Assembly (NCBI RefSeq): GCF_031581025.1
Contig: NZ_JAVLCA010000014.1
Origin: Salibaculum sp031581025
GTDB lineage: Bacteria > Pseudomonadota > Alphaproteobacteria > Rhodobacterales > Rhodobacteraceae
Strand: one strand, 5' to 3'
Length of the DNA: 58,373 bases
Below the pieces are notes generated by a model, which was not told where the DNA came from, did no database searches, and saw only the letters and a list, made by a program, of their open reading frames with translations. Numbering within the stretch: the stretch's first letter is position 1; each line of letters starts with the position of its first letter. Below, in pieces: positions 7,987-16,467 of the stretch. Position numbers and translations under genes: made by a program.

Positions 7987-9528
7987 TTGAAACCCATCCG
8001 CCTTGTATCCGGCTTTCTGACCGTCGGCGTCTGGACCCTGCTGAGCCGCATCCTGGGATTCGTGCGCGACATCCTGATCGCGGCCTTCCTGGGGACGGGT
8101 CCGGTGGCCGAGGCCTTCCTGATCGCCTTTGCCCTACCCAACATGTTCCGCCGCTTCTTCGCCGAGGGCGCCTTCAACATGGCCTTCGTGCCGATGTTCT
8201 CCAAGAAGGTCGAGGGCGGCGACGACGCCCTGGGCTTTGCCAGGGATGCCTTCGCGGGGCTGGCCACGCTCCTGATCGTCTTCAGCGCGCTGGCCATCCT
8301 GGCGATGCCCTGGCTGGTCGTCGCCATGGCGGGCGGTTTCATCGGGGACGCGCGCTTCGACCTGGCCGTGCTCTATGGCCGGATCGCCTTTCCCTACATC
8401 CTGTTCATCTCACTGGCCGCACTTTTGTCGGGCGTGCTCAACGCAGTGGGCCGCTTCGTGGCCGCCGCCGCCGCCCCGGTCCTGCTCAACATGCTGTTCA
8501 TCGGGGCGATGACCTTGGCGGTGCAAGTGGGCTGGAACGTGGGCGATGCCCTGGTCTGGACCGTTCCGCTGGCCGGGATGGCGCAACTTGCGCTGGTCTG
8601 GGGGGCGGCGAAACGCGCCGGATACCACCTGACGCCGCGCCGCCCGCGCCTGACCCCGGAACTCAAGCGCCTTGCCGTGATTGCCGCCCCGGCCGCGCTG
8701 GCCGGTGGGGTGGTGCAGGTGAACCTGCTGATCGGGCGGCAGGTGGCAAGCTTCTTCGAGGGCGCGATCGCCTGGCTGTCCTACGCGGACCGTCTCTATC
8801 AACTGCCGCTGGGCGTGGTCGGCATCGCCGTGGGCGTCGTGCTGCTGCCCGACCTTTCGCGCCGGTTGCGCGCGGGCGACACCGAGGGCGGCGCCCATGC
8901 CTTCAACCGCGCGGCCGAGTTTTCGCTGGCGCTCACCGTCCCGGCGGCCGTCGCGCTCGTGGTGATCCCGGTGCCACTGGTCAGTGTGCTGTTCGAACGC
9001 GGCGCCTTCGCCTCGGATGACACCGCCGCCACGGCGCTGGCGGTCGCAGTCTACGGGCTGGGCCTGCCCGCCTTCGTTATGCAGAAGACCCTGCAACCGC
9101 TGTACTTCGCGCGCGAGGATACGCGGCGGCCCTTCAACTACGCCCTCGTCTCGATGGTGGTGAATGCCGTGGTCGCCATCGGGCTGGCCCCTGTCATCGG
9201 CTATATCGCCGCCGCCTTCGGAACCACGCTGGCGGGCTGGGCCATGGTCTGGCTGCTGTGGCGCGGCAGCCGGGGCATGGGAGATGCCGCGGGTCTGGAC
9301 GCGCGGTTCAAGCGGCGGCTGTGGCGCATCGTGCTGGCCGCGCTTCTGATGGGGGGGCTGCTTTGGGGCGCGGTCCTGATGGTCGGGCCCTGGTTGGGCG
9401 TGCCGATGCTGCGCTATGCGGCCCTCGCCCTGATCATCGGGACCGGCATCGCGGGCTATTTCGGGATCGGCCAGCTGTTGGGGGCCTTCCGACTGGGTGA
9501 GTTCAAGGCGGCGATGCGGCGCGGCTAA
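7987..9528 (+). CDS. murJ: Lipid II flippase MurJ
   Basis: MurJ flips undecaprenyl-linked peptidoglycan precursor (lipid II) across the inner membrane. The 513-residue protein starts at a TTG preceded by GAAGGA and has the family N-terminus KPIRLVSGFLTVGVWTLLSR, followed by GFVRDILIAAFLG and the PNMFRRFFAEGAFNMAFVP signature. About 14 hydrophobic segments can be followed to the end. The open frame runs far upstream through glnD in another frame, but that part is a shadow. It sits 140 bases after glnD and ends in a four-base overlap with the convergent rhomboid gene. Confidence 0.95.
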   Translation: MKPIRLVSGFLTVGVWTLLSRILGFVRDILIAAFLGTGPVAEAFLIAFALPNMFRRFFAEGAFNMAFVPMFSKKVEGGDDALGFARDAFAGLATLLIVFSALAILAMPWLVVAMAGGFIGDARFDLAVLYGRIAFPYILFISLAALLSGVLNAVGRFVAAAAAPVLLNMLFIGAMTLAVQVGWNVGDALVWTVPLAGMAQLALVWGAAKRAGYHLTPRRPRLTPELKRLAVIAAPAALAGGVVQVNLLIGRQVASFFEGAIAWLSYADRLYQLPLGVVGIAVGVVLLPDLSRRLRAGDTEGGAHAFNRAAEFSLALTVPAAVALVVIPVPLVSVLFERGAFASDDTAATALAVAVYGLGLPAFVMQKTLQPLYFAREDTRRPFNYALVSMVVNAVVAIGLAPVIGYIAAAFGTTLAGWAMVWLLWRGSRGMGDAAGLDARFKRRLWRIVLAALLMGGLLWGAVLMVGPWLGVPMLRYAALALIIGTGIAGYFGIGQLLGAFRLGEFKAAMRRG

Positions 9529-10202
9529 CGCTGGCGCACCCGTTCAAGAAACCGCCGCCAGCCGCCGGGGGCGACCATGGGCGCCAGCAGCAGCCCGGTG
9601 ACAAAGCCCGAAAGCTCTGCGATCCACCAGGGCGTCGGCCCGAACAGCATGGACCAGATCAGCATCAGCCCCATGAGGATACCGATCAGCGTGAAGGCGC
9701 GATACTGGTTCTCGCCCAGCCGCCCCAGGGTCAGCCACATCATGTAGGTATAGGCCCCGATAAGCCCGTAGATGCCCGGGTAAGCCCCGATCAATCCCAT
9801 GTTGCGCGGGCTGGCCAGCCCGTAGATCAGCGCGCCGACAATGGCCGACCCGAAAAACAGAAGCGCGAAGGGCACCGGGCGATAGGCGTCACCGACGAAC
9901 TTGCCCAGCGCCAGCAGCAGCACACAGGCCCAGAGCGTATGCGTGAAGGAACTGTGCAGGAAGATGTAGCTGACCGGCCGCATCAACATGTCGAGCGACA
10001 GGTTGCCCTGGACCATCACCTGATCCAGCACCGCCGGGGCGAAGGCATAGTCCTGCATCGCGCCTGCACGCCAGCCGATGGCCGCGGGGCCGCCGACAAA
10101 ACCGGCCGCGCCGGACGAAAGGACAAGCTCGACACCGGCGATGATCAGCACCAGCGCCAGGGGCACCGGGGGGATGGCGTTGAAAGGGCTCTGGTTGTCC
10201 AC
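9525..10202 (-). CDS. Rhomboid-family membrane protein, probably catalytically inactive
   Basis: The 225-residue protein has about six membrane segments in the rhomboid arrangement. The GTG start at 10202 is preceded by GAAGGA; upstream in-frame sequence is a shadow. Where active rhomboids have GASG around the nucleophile, this one reads IGAYPGIYGLIGA (139-150), placing Tyr141 at the serine position. The second catalytic histidine (usually AHLGG) reads AELSG with Glu196. The HxxxN-like oxyanion motif in the second helix (FTHTLWACVL) is also degraded. By family knowledge it should lack protease activity and may be a pseudoprotease that binds membrane proteins. It is divergent from trpS. Confidence 0.8.
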   Translation of the reverse strand: MDNQSPFNAIPPVPLALVLIIAGVELVLSSGAAGFVGGPAAIGWRAGAMQDYAFAPAVLDQVMVQGNLSLDMLMRPVSYIFLHSSFTHTLWACVLLLALGKFVGDAYRPVPFALLFFGSAIVGALIYGLASPRNMGLIGAYPGIYGLIGAYTYMMWLTLGRLGENQYRAFTLIGILMGLMLIWSMLFGPTPWWIAELSGFVTGLLLAPMVAPGGWRRFLERVRQR

Positions 10203-10298
10203 TGCTCGGCTGTCCTTCGGTTGACGGGACTTGCCCTCATGGGTAAGCGAGTGCGACCCGCATTTCCAGCCCCCCGCAACGCATATGGCGACCCAACC

Positions 10299-11318
10299 AT
10301 GACAGATGTCCAGTTCACCCCGCGCGTCTTTTCCGGGATCAAGCCCTCGGGCGGGCTGACCCTTGGCAACTACCTCGGCGCGATCAAGCGCTGGGTCGCC
10401 ATGCAGGACGAGGCGAGCGAGAACATCTATTGCGCCGTGGACATGCACGCGGTGACCGTCTGGCAGGACCCCGCCGCGCTGCGCCAGGGCACGCGCGAGA
10501 TCGCCGCGGGACTTCTGGCCGCGGGGATTGATCCGGCCCGCTCGATCCTGTTCAACCAGTCCCGGGTGCACCAGCACGCCGAACTGGCCTGGGTTTTCAA
10601 CTGCGTGGCCCGTGTCGGCTGGATGAACCGCATGACCCAGTTCAAGGACAAGGCGGGCGCCAATTCGGAAAAGGCCTCGCTCGGGCTCTATGCCTACCCG
10701 TCGCTCATGGCCGCCGATATCCTGCTGTACCATGGCACCCATGTGCCCGTGGGCGAGGATCAGAAACAGCACGTGGAACTGACCCGCGACATCGCCGCCA
10801 AGTTCAACCACGACTACGCGGTGGACTTCTTCCCCCTCACACAGCCGGTGATCGAGGGGCCGGGCACCCGCGTCATGAACCTGCGCGACGGATCAAAGAA
10901 AATGTCCAAATCGGGTGACAGCGACATGGAGCGGATCAACATGCTCGATGACGCGAACACGCTCGCGAAAAAGTTCAAGAAGGCCAAGACCGACCCCCAA
11001 CCGCTGCCCGAAACCGTGGAGGGTCTTGTCGGCCGGCCCGAGGCCAAGAACCTTGTCGACATCTACGCGGGCCTGACGGACCAAACCGCCGAGGCGGTCA
11101 TCGCGGAGTATGCGGGTGCGGGCTGGGGCCTGTTCAAGCCGGCGCTCGCCGAGCTTGCGGTCTCGAAACTGGCGCCCGTGTCGGACGAGATGAAGCGCCT
11201 GCTCGATGACCCTGCCGAGATCGACCGCACCCTGGCCGAAGGCGCCGAGAAGGCCCGCGCCATCGCCGCGCCGATCCTCGACCGCACCTGCGAAATCGTC
11301 GGGTTCCTCAGGTCCTGA
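10299..11318 (+). CDS. trpS: Tryptophan--tRNA ligase
   Basis: Class I aminoacyl-tRNA synthetase charging tRNA-Trp. The 339 residues fit the bacterial TrpRS length. The HIGH-equivalent region is KPSGGLTLGNYLGA near residues 15-28, and KKMSKSG (the KMSKS loop) lies near residue 200. The ATG at 10299 gives the normal short N-terminus MTDVQFTPRVFSG; the longer open frame starting at 9939 runs through the opposite-strand rhomboid gene and is rejected. It ends immediately before the convergent mmcB stop. Confidence 0.97.
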   Translation: MTDVQFTPRVFSGIKPSGGLTLGNYLGAIKRWVAMQDEASENIYCAVDMHAVTVWQDPAALRQGTREIAAGLLAAGIDPARSILFNQSRVHQHAELAWVFNCVARVGWMNRMTQFKDKAGANSEKASLGLYAYPSLMAADILLYHGTHVPVGEDQKQHVELTRDIAAKFNHDYAVDFFPLTQPVIEGPGTRVMNLRDGSKKMSKSGDSDMERINMLDDANTLAKKFKKAKTDPQPLPETVEGLVGRPEAKNLVDIYAGLTDQTAEAVIAEYAGAGWGLFKPALAELAVSKLAPVSDEMKRLLDDPAEIDRTLAEGAEKARAIAAPILDRTCEIVGFLRS

Positions 11319-11783
11319 CTACCCCGGCCGATCCTGCCCGCCCGGATCGCGCAGGCCCTGCAAGCGCAGCGCGGCGTGGCGCGCGAATGTCCGGGTCACG
11401 ACCTTGCGGCGGGCCCCGGCCAGCGGCGCCTCGGGTCCCATGCGAACGATCTCGGCATCGTAGGCATCGGCCACGATCAGGCCGGTCTCGTCGGGCAAGA
11501 GATCGATCGGGAAATCGGCATCGACCGCCCAGAAGAACCGGTCGCACCAATCCAGATAGCCGGTCCACTTCCTGTCCGACAGGAAGTCCGCGCGCGAGGA
11601 TTTGCATTCGACCACCCAGACCTCGCCCGCCGCGCCCAGCGCCATCACATCGACGCGCAGGCCCCGCGTGGGCACCAGTTCCTCCAGGCAGGCAAAACCC
11701 TGCGCCTGTCGCAAATGGCGGCACACCCCGCGGGCCAGCAACTGGCCGGGCATCATGACACTGACAGGTCGCTCCTCGGGCAT
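11319..11783 (-). CDS. mmcB: MmcB family DNA repair protein
   Basis: MmcB is an alphaproteobacterial PD-(D/E)xK-fold protein (PF06319), implicated in DNA repair and damage-induced mutagenesis in Caulobacter. The start at 11783 gives MPEERPVSVMMPGQLLARGV and 154 residues; the upstream extension of the frame is not family-like. The nuclease-type core is visible: RVDVMAL with Asp45, then VVECKSS with Glu59 and Lys61, then the conserved SDRKWTGYLDWCDRFFWAV. Convergent with trpS. I could not recognise a LexA box upstream by eye. Confidence 0.85.
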   Translation of the reverse strand: MPEERPVSVMMPGQLLARGVCRHLRQAQGFACLEELVPTRGLRVDVMALGAAGEVWVVECKSSRADFLSDRKWTGYLDWCDRFFWAVDADFPIDLLPDETGLIVADAYDAEIVRMGPEAPLAGARRKVVTRTFARHAALRLQGLRDPGGQDRPG

Positions 11784-12134
11784 GGGGCGAAGATGAACAA
11801 TCCATGAACACGATGCAAGCCCGATCGGCCCCCGCCTGTCCGAAATGCGGGACTCCAAACATCCTGGCCGCGACCCCGGTGCCGCACTTTGACGCGCCGA
11901 AGCGGGCTCGCCCCTTGTCGGCCGGACCAGCGCGCCCTATCTGATGTAGCGGCGGGTTACTGCGCTTCGCGTTATACGGGTTCGTTCCAGTGACCTTACT
12001 CAAATCCGAGGGAGCTGGCTCTGTTCAGGCCGTGGTCTGATTACCTGGCGCCCACCTGTTCACACAGGTCCTCGGGAATCGCACACCCATACGGTCGTTG
12101 CGGTGCCCGCCACCTTCACCCATCGCGACTCGGA
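11784..12134. other. Low-information intergenic region of 351 bases
   Basis: This is the longest stretch without a confidently called gene. It contains one 46-codon ORF with a single CPKCG knuckle (listed separately) and about 190 bases with no convincing ORF, RNA or terminator. The bases around 11945-12060 are somewhat less GC-rich than their surroundings and could be decayed mobile or coding DNA, but nothing specific can be recognised. Confidence 0.4.
11804..11944 (+). CDS. Possible small zinc-knuckle protein or remnant
   Basis: A 46-residue frame beginning MNTMQARSAPACPKCGTP and ending after SAGPARPI. It carries one CxxCG pair. Family-like zinc-ribbon microproteins usually have a second CxxC pair near the C-terminus, which is missing here, so this may be a frameshifted or truncated remnant. 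No strong ribosome-binding site precedes it. It starts 20 bases upstream of the divergent mmcB start. Reported with low confidence. Confidence 0.25.
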   Translation: MNTMQARSAPACPKCGTPNILAATPVPHFDAPKRARPLSAGPARPI

Positions 12135-12686
12135 TCAGACAGAGCGCGACAGCGCCGCGAACCCGATTCCGCTGGTCAGGAAATTCAGCCCCACAAGCAG
12201 GCCCAGGGCCCACATGGCAGTGCCGGGCAGGCCGATGACCAACAGCAGGGCCAACACGAGCGAGGCCACCCCGGACAGCACCATCCAGACCCAGCCGCGC
12301 GCCGCGCGGTGGGTCAGCCCCATGCGCAGCTCAATGACCCCTTGGATCGAGAAAAGCACGGCCAGCAGCACTGTCAGCCCAACGAGGCCCGTCATCGGAA
12401 AGAAAGCCAGGTAGACCCCCAGCGCCAGGTGCAGCACTGCCACAAGCCCGGCCCAGAGTGCGGCGTTCCAGCTGCGCGCCTGGAAGGCTTGCCAGAGCGT
12501 CACTGCCCCGGCCACGAGGATCGCCCAACCGATCATCACCTTCGTGACGATGGAGCCGATGACCGGGAAGACGACCATCAGCGCGCCGATGACGCAAAGG
12601 ACAATCCCCAGCCAGAACACGCGCCCGCGGTTCTCGCGCAGCTGTTCAAGCAGGTCATTCGGCATCCGGTTCATCGGGTCGGACAT
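12135..12686 (-). CDS. HdeD family (DUF308) membrane protein
   Basis: The 183-residue protein has six hydrophobic segments with the paired-helix pattern of DUF308/HdeD proteins: WLGIVLCVIGALMVVFPV, GWAILVAGAVTLWQAF, LGVYLAFFPMTGLVGLTVLL, then IGLPGTAMWALGLLVGLNFL near the end. HdeD is linked to acid resistance in E. coli; the role in marine alphaproteobacteria is not established. It lies 34 bases downstream of a small membrane-protein gene on the same strand and is probably co-transcribed with it. Confidence 0.85.
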   Translation of the reverse strand: MSDPMNRMPNDLLEQLRENRGRVFWLGIVLCVIGALMVVFPVIGSIVTKVMIGWAILVAGAVTLWQAFQARSWNAALWAGLVAVLHLALGVYLAFFPMTGLVGLTVLLAVLFSIQGVIELRMGLTHRAARGWVWMVLSGVASLVLALLLVIGLPGTAMWALGLLVGLNFLTSGIGFAALSRSV

Positions 12687-12720
12687 GGTGCCCCCGTGGC
12701 GTCATGGGGATGGGCAGGGT

Positions 12721-13041
12721 TCAACCGCGCTGGTCCGTGCTGCGGACCCGGATCGGCTCGGCCAGACGGACCGGCAGGGGCCGACCGCCCTGGTCGTCGT
12801 CGTCATCATCGGCCATCGACATGATCGAGATCCCAAACTGGACCCCGGCAAAGACGATGCCGTTGAAGATCCACATCATCAGCACCGCGACGATGCCCAT
12901 CGAGGACCCTGTGACAAGCCCGCGAAGGCCCACAACATCGAAGGCCAGCAACAGGCTGACGAACACGGCCGAGGCACCAAAGCCGATGGCGCAACTTTTG
13001 ATGTAGAGTTTGATCAGGTCGGGCGTCTTGTGCTTTTGCAT
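12721..13041 (-). CDS. Small two-helix membrane protein, unknown function
   Basis: The start at 13041 is supported by a strong AAAGGAGG ribosome site; the frame upstream to 13149 is not needed. The 106-residue product begins MQKHKTPDLIKLYIKSCAIG. It has two hydrophobic segments (about residues 16-33 and 45-70) and then a striking run of six aspartates after ISIMSMA, followed by a basic tail. I do not recognise a named family. It is the first gene of a probable two-gene unit with the HdeD-like gene. It could be a small stress-related membrane protein, but this is unproven. Confidence 0.7.
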   Translation of the reverse strand: MQKHKTPDLIKLYIKSCAIGFGASAVFVSLLLAFDVVGLRGLVTGSSMGIVAVLMMWIFNGIVFAGVQFGISIMSMADDDDDDQGGRPLPVRLAEPIRVRSTDQRG

Positions 13042-13177
13042 GACAGACCTCCTTTCGTGAAACAACGTAACATCACGCGGACACCTGTCCAGTGCCGCTG
13101 CTGGCGGCGGCGGCGATTTGCCGTGGCCCCGCGGCCAACGGCTTGGCATTCCCCGGCCGCCTGCCTAGTGTCGCGCC

Positions 13178-14713
13178 ATGTCGCGCGATGCCCTTACATT
13201 TTCGGACGACCAGGCCGAGGCCTGGGATGCGATCTCCGGCGCGCTGCGCACGGCAGGCGTGGACCTCACGGCGGGCAAGACGACCCCGCCGCGTGAGGGC
13301 GACGCGGGGCGCATGCTGGCGGTTCTGGGCAAGGCGGGCAGCGGCAAGACCATGCTGCTGGCCAGCCTCTACAGCAACCTGAAGCAGGCCGGGGTGCGCG
13401 TGGTTTCGGGCGACTGGGAAGGCCGCCGGCGCAAGGATCAGCGCACGCTGGCCATTCTGGCCCCCACCAACAAGGCCGCCAGCGTGCTGCGCAATCGCGG
13501 CGTGCCCGCCACCACGATTCACCGTATCCTCTATACCCCGGTCTATGACCCGGAATACGAAAAGGTCGCCGCCTGGCTGGCCGGCGAGGGCGATCGCCCC
13601 GAGATCGAGGGGCTGTCGGACACGGCCCTGGATCGCGCCTGGGAGTCCTACCAGGGGCACAACTCCGTGCCCGCCGCACTGGCTGCCGCCGGGCTGCGCG
13701 GCTCGGATTTCATCACCGGCTGGAAGCGGCGCGACGACCCGCTCGATATCGGCTTCGTCGACGAAAGCTCGATGCTGGACGCCCGGCAACTGGAGGACCT
13801 GCAAGAGATCTTTCCCACCCTGATCCTCTTCGGGGATCCGGCCCAGCTGCCCCCCGTGAAATCAGAAGGCGGGGGCATGGTCTTCGACGGGCTGCCGGAC
13901 AAGGACAAGCGCGCGCTTCACCGCATCCACAGACAGACGGCGGACAACCCGATCCTGGACCTGGCCCACGCGCTGGCCGACCCGATGCTGGATTTCTACG
14001 GCTTCGAGCGCATGGTCGAGGAAATCGCGGCGCGCGACGACCGCGTGGTTCTGGCCCAGCGGGTCGAAACCGACCTGATGGCCCGCTCTCCGGTGCTGGT
14101 CTGGCGCAACGCGACGCGCATCCGGCTGATCCACGCCTTTCGTGCCGCTCATGGCGCCCCCGAGGATTCGCTGCTGCCCGGCGAACCGCTGATCTGCGAC
14201 GGCATCGAACTGCCGCTGAAACATCGCAAGAAACGGCTCGACCTGGAGGCACGCGGCCTGATCAAGGGCGCGCAGGTGATCTACAAGGGGCCGGGGCGCA
14301 AGCCGGGGTTCAGCCGCCTGCACGTCATCGGCGCCGAAGACCCGCAGGTCAGCGCCGCCTCGATCGTCAAGATCGAAAGCCAGGTCGCCGATGAGGAACC
14401 CTTCATCCCCTTCGCCGCCCGCATGGGGGCCACCTTCCTGCACGGGGCGGCGGTGACCATCCACAAGGCGCAAGGATCGCAGTGGCCCGCCGTGCAGGTT
14501 TTTGCCCCCGACATCGAGGTGGCCAGCCGCATGGGCCGCGTCGAGGCCGGCCAGCCGCTGTGGAAACGGCTTGCCTATGTCGCCATCACCCGCGCCGAGG
14601 AGCGCCTGCACTGGGTGGTGCGCAATCGGCTGGCCCGTCCCGACGCGCCCCTGACCACCAACGATCTGGAGGCCCCAGCAACGCCGTTTGAACTGGACGC
14701 CGAGACGCCGTGA
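13178..14713 (+). CDS. ATP-dependent RecD-like SF1 DNA helicase
   Basis: The 511-residue protein shows SF1 helicase motifs in order: Walker A GKAGSGKT (51-58), motif Ia APTNKAA (94-100), motif II VDESSM (193-198), motif III GDPAQLPPV (218-226), then TIHKAQGSQWPAV (motif V region) and YVAITRAEERL (motif VI) near the C-terminus. It resembles RecD/AAA_30 plus UvrD_C_2 proteins that occur as stand-alone helicases in Rhodobacteraceae. No RecB or RecC partner lies nearby. It probably acts in DNA repair or recombination; its substrate is unknown. It is convergent with the TIGR02186 gene 14 bases away. Confidence 0.85.
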   Translation: MSRDALTFSDDQAEAWDAISGALRTAGVDLTAGKTTPPREGDAGRMLAVLGKAGSGKTMLLASLYSNLKQAGVRVVSGDWEGRRRKDQRTLAILAPTNKAASVLRNRGVPATTIHRILYTPVYDPEYEKVAAWLAGEGDRPEIEGLSDTALDRAWESYQGHNSVPAALAAAGLRGSDFITGWKRRDDPLDIGFVDESSMLDARQLEDLQEIFPTLILFGDPAQLPPVKSEGGGMVFDGLPDKDKRALHRIHRQTADNPILDLAHALADPMLDFYGFERMVEEIAARDDRVVLAQRVETDLMARSPVLVWRNATRIRLIHAFRAAHGAPEDSLLPGEPLICDGIELPLKHRKKRLDLEARGLIKGAQVIYKGPGRKPGFSRLHVIGAEDPQVSAASIVKIESQVADEEPFIPFAARMGATFLHGAAVTIHKAQGSQWPAVQVFAPDIEVASRMGRVEAGQPLWKRLAYVAITRAEERLHWVVRNRLARPDAPLTTNDLEAPATPFELDAETP

Positions 14714-14727
14714 CCGCGGTGTCGGTC

Positions 14728-15483
14728 CTACCGCTGCAACATCCGGAAGGCTGTCGAGGCGCTCCAGCCCGCGGCAATGGCGATGGCCAGTGACATCAAC
14801 CCGTAAAGTAGCGGTTGGTTGCGCGACATCTCGTAGAGCCAGCGTTCCAACCCCACCTTGTTGACCGCGATGGTGCTCTCGTAGACATCCACAACCGTGC
14901 CGTCGCGGGTCAGGAAGATACGTGTCCGGTAGGGACCTTCGGTCAGGTTCGCGGGCAGCGTGACCTGCCCGCGAAAGAGTGTGTCCTCCTCCAGATCCAC
15001 GGCGGCCTCCAGCACCTGGTAAAGACCCGCACGTTCGCGGATGCGAATGAGCGCGTCGGTGAAGGCCGTGGCATCCGCTACCGTCATTGGGGCACCGACG
15101 GACCGGATGGCGCGCGGCATGCTGATATCGTAGCGCAGGTCCTCCACCTCGCGCAGGGCCGCATCCAGCGGCGCGGAACTGAGCACCGCGTAGAAGGACG
15201 GGGCCGCGTCCACCTCGACGGCATCGACATTGGCCCAGATGCCCGCGACCCGGTCCTTGCGGCGCACAGTGACGCGTTCCGAAGGGCCGGCCAGGGTCAT
15301 GATGACCTCCAGTTCGGTCTGGTCGGGAATCGGCGCCTCGCGCTTGATGGCGCCGAAGACAAGGATTTCGGACCCGTCGAAGGTGGCGGTGATCGCCACC
15401 TCGTCACGCGACAGCCCCAGCACCACCTCTTCCGCCCGCAGCGGCGCGGCCAGAACCACGAACAGGACCAGCCAGCGCAGCAT
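14728..15483 (-). CDS. TIGR02186 family transmembrane protein
   Basis: The 251-residue protein has a cleavable signal peptide (MLRWLVLFVVLAAPLRA), a long periplasmic beta-rich region beginning EEVVLGLSRDEVAI, and one C-terminal membrane helix around LLYGLMSLAIAIAAGW. This matches the conserved hypothetical family TIGR02186, habitually encoded beside a TauE/SafE permease, as here. Its ATG overlaps the permease stop (ATGA), implying translational coupling. By context it probably helps the exporter or handles a sulfur-containing substrate in the periplasm; no activity has been shown as far as I know. Confidence 0.85.
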   Translation of the reverse strand: MLRWLVLFVVLAAPLRAEEVVLGLSRDEVAITATFDGSEILVFGAIKREAPIPDQTELEVIMTLAGPSERVTVRRKDRVAGIWANVDAVEVDAAPSFYAVLSSAPLDAALREVEDLRYDISMPRAIRSVGAPMTVADATAFTDALIRIRERAGLYQVLEAAVDLEEDTLFRGQVTLPANLTEGPYRTRIFLTRDGTVVDVYESTIAVNKVGLERWLYEMSRNQPLLYGLMSLAIAIAAGWSASTAFRMLQR

Positions 15484-16424
15484 CAGTGCCCTCCCCCCGA
15501 CGAGCCGAGCGAATAGATTTCCGAGGGAGTCAGCAGCAGATCGAGCGCGAGCTTGCCGCAGACCACAAGAACCATGGCCGCCAGCAGGATGCGCAATTGC
15601 TCGGCCTTCATGCGCGTACCGATCCGGGTGCCGATCTGCGCACCGATCACCCCGCCGACCAGCAGCAGCACCGCCAGCACGATATCCACCGTGAAATTCG
15701 TGGTGGCATGCAGCAGGGTGGTGAAGGCGGTCACGAAGATGATCTGGAACAGCGAGGTTCCGACAACCACCTTGGTCGGCATCCCCAACAGGTAGATCAT
15801 CGCGGGCACCATGATAAAGCCGCCCCCCACCCCCATGATGGCCGCCAGGACGCCCACGAAGACCCCCACGATCAGCGGCGGGATCACCGAGATATAAAGC
15901 CCCGAGACCCGGAACTTCATCTTGAAGGGCAGGTTGTGGATCCAGGTGTGGCGCCGCCGTTCGCCCCGCGAGACGCCCCCGGCACTGCGGGTGCGCAGCA
16001 GCGCGCGCAGGCTTTCGAGGAACATCAGCCCGCCGACCACGCCCAGGAAGACCACATAGGACAGCCGCACCAGCAAATCGACCTGGCCCTGCGCCTTGAG
16101 ATAGTTGAACAGCAGCACGCCCAGCGCAGCCCCCACCAGACCACCCACAAGGAGCACGGTGCCCATCTTCAGGTCCACGGTCTTGCGCCGCAGGTGCGCC
16201 AACACGCCGGAGAAGGACGAGGCGACGATCTGATTGGCCTCGGTCGCCACGGCCACCGCCGGGGGGATGCCGATGAAGAACAGTAGCGGCGTCATCAGAA
16301 AGCCGCCGCCCACGCCGAACATGCCCGAAAGGACACCCACCATTCCGCCCAGTCCCAAAAGGAGAAAGGCGTTCACCGAGACCTCGGCTATCGGGAGGTA
16401 GATCAACATATCCCAAATAGCCAT
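15483..16424 (-). CDS. TauE/SafE family sulfite/organosulfur exporter
   Basis: The 313-residue protein has about eight membrane segments in two homologous halves. Each half carries the family glycine-rich motif: GMFGVGGGFLMTPLL near residue 34 and AIMGVGGGFIMVP near 200. TauE/SafE permeases export sulfite or sulfonate-derived anions. The start at 16424 gives MAIWDMLIYLP; a second ATG five codons later is possible. The frame's extension to 16547 is a shadow. It is translationally coupled to the downstream TIGR02186 gene. A second, divergent member of the family lies at 42.9 kb. Confidence 0.9.
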   Translation of the reverse strand: MAIWDMLIYLPIAEVSVNAFLLLGLGGMVGVLSGMFGVGGGFLMTPLLFFIGIPPAVAVATEANQIVASSFSGVLAHLRRKTVDLKMGTVLLVGGLVGAALGVLLFNYLKAQGQVDLLVRLSYVVFLGVVGGLMFLESLRALLRTRSAGGVSRGERRRHTWIHNLPFKMKFRVSGLYISVIPPLIVGVFVGVLAAIMGVGGGFIMVPAMIYLLGMPTKVVVGTSLFQIIFVTAFTTLLHATTNFTVDIVLAVLLLVGGVIGAQIGTRIGTRMKAEQLRILLAAMVLVVCGKLALDLLLTPSEIYSLGSSGGGH

Positions 16425-16467
16425 GCCACGGGGGCGAGCGCAACTCAAAGGTCGGAAAAACCGCGCC

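Noticed and set aside
9939..10298. Long N-terminal extension of trpS
   Set aside because: It runs antisense through the rhomboid gene and is not TrpRS-like; the family start is ATG 10299.
14728..16443. 571-codon minus-strand frame seeming to fuse two genes
   Set aside because: Only its last 251 codons (from ATG 15483) are a real protein; the N-terminal part is another frame of the TauE gene.
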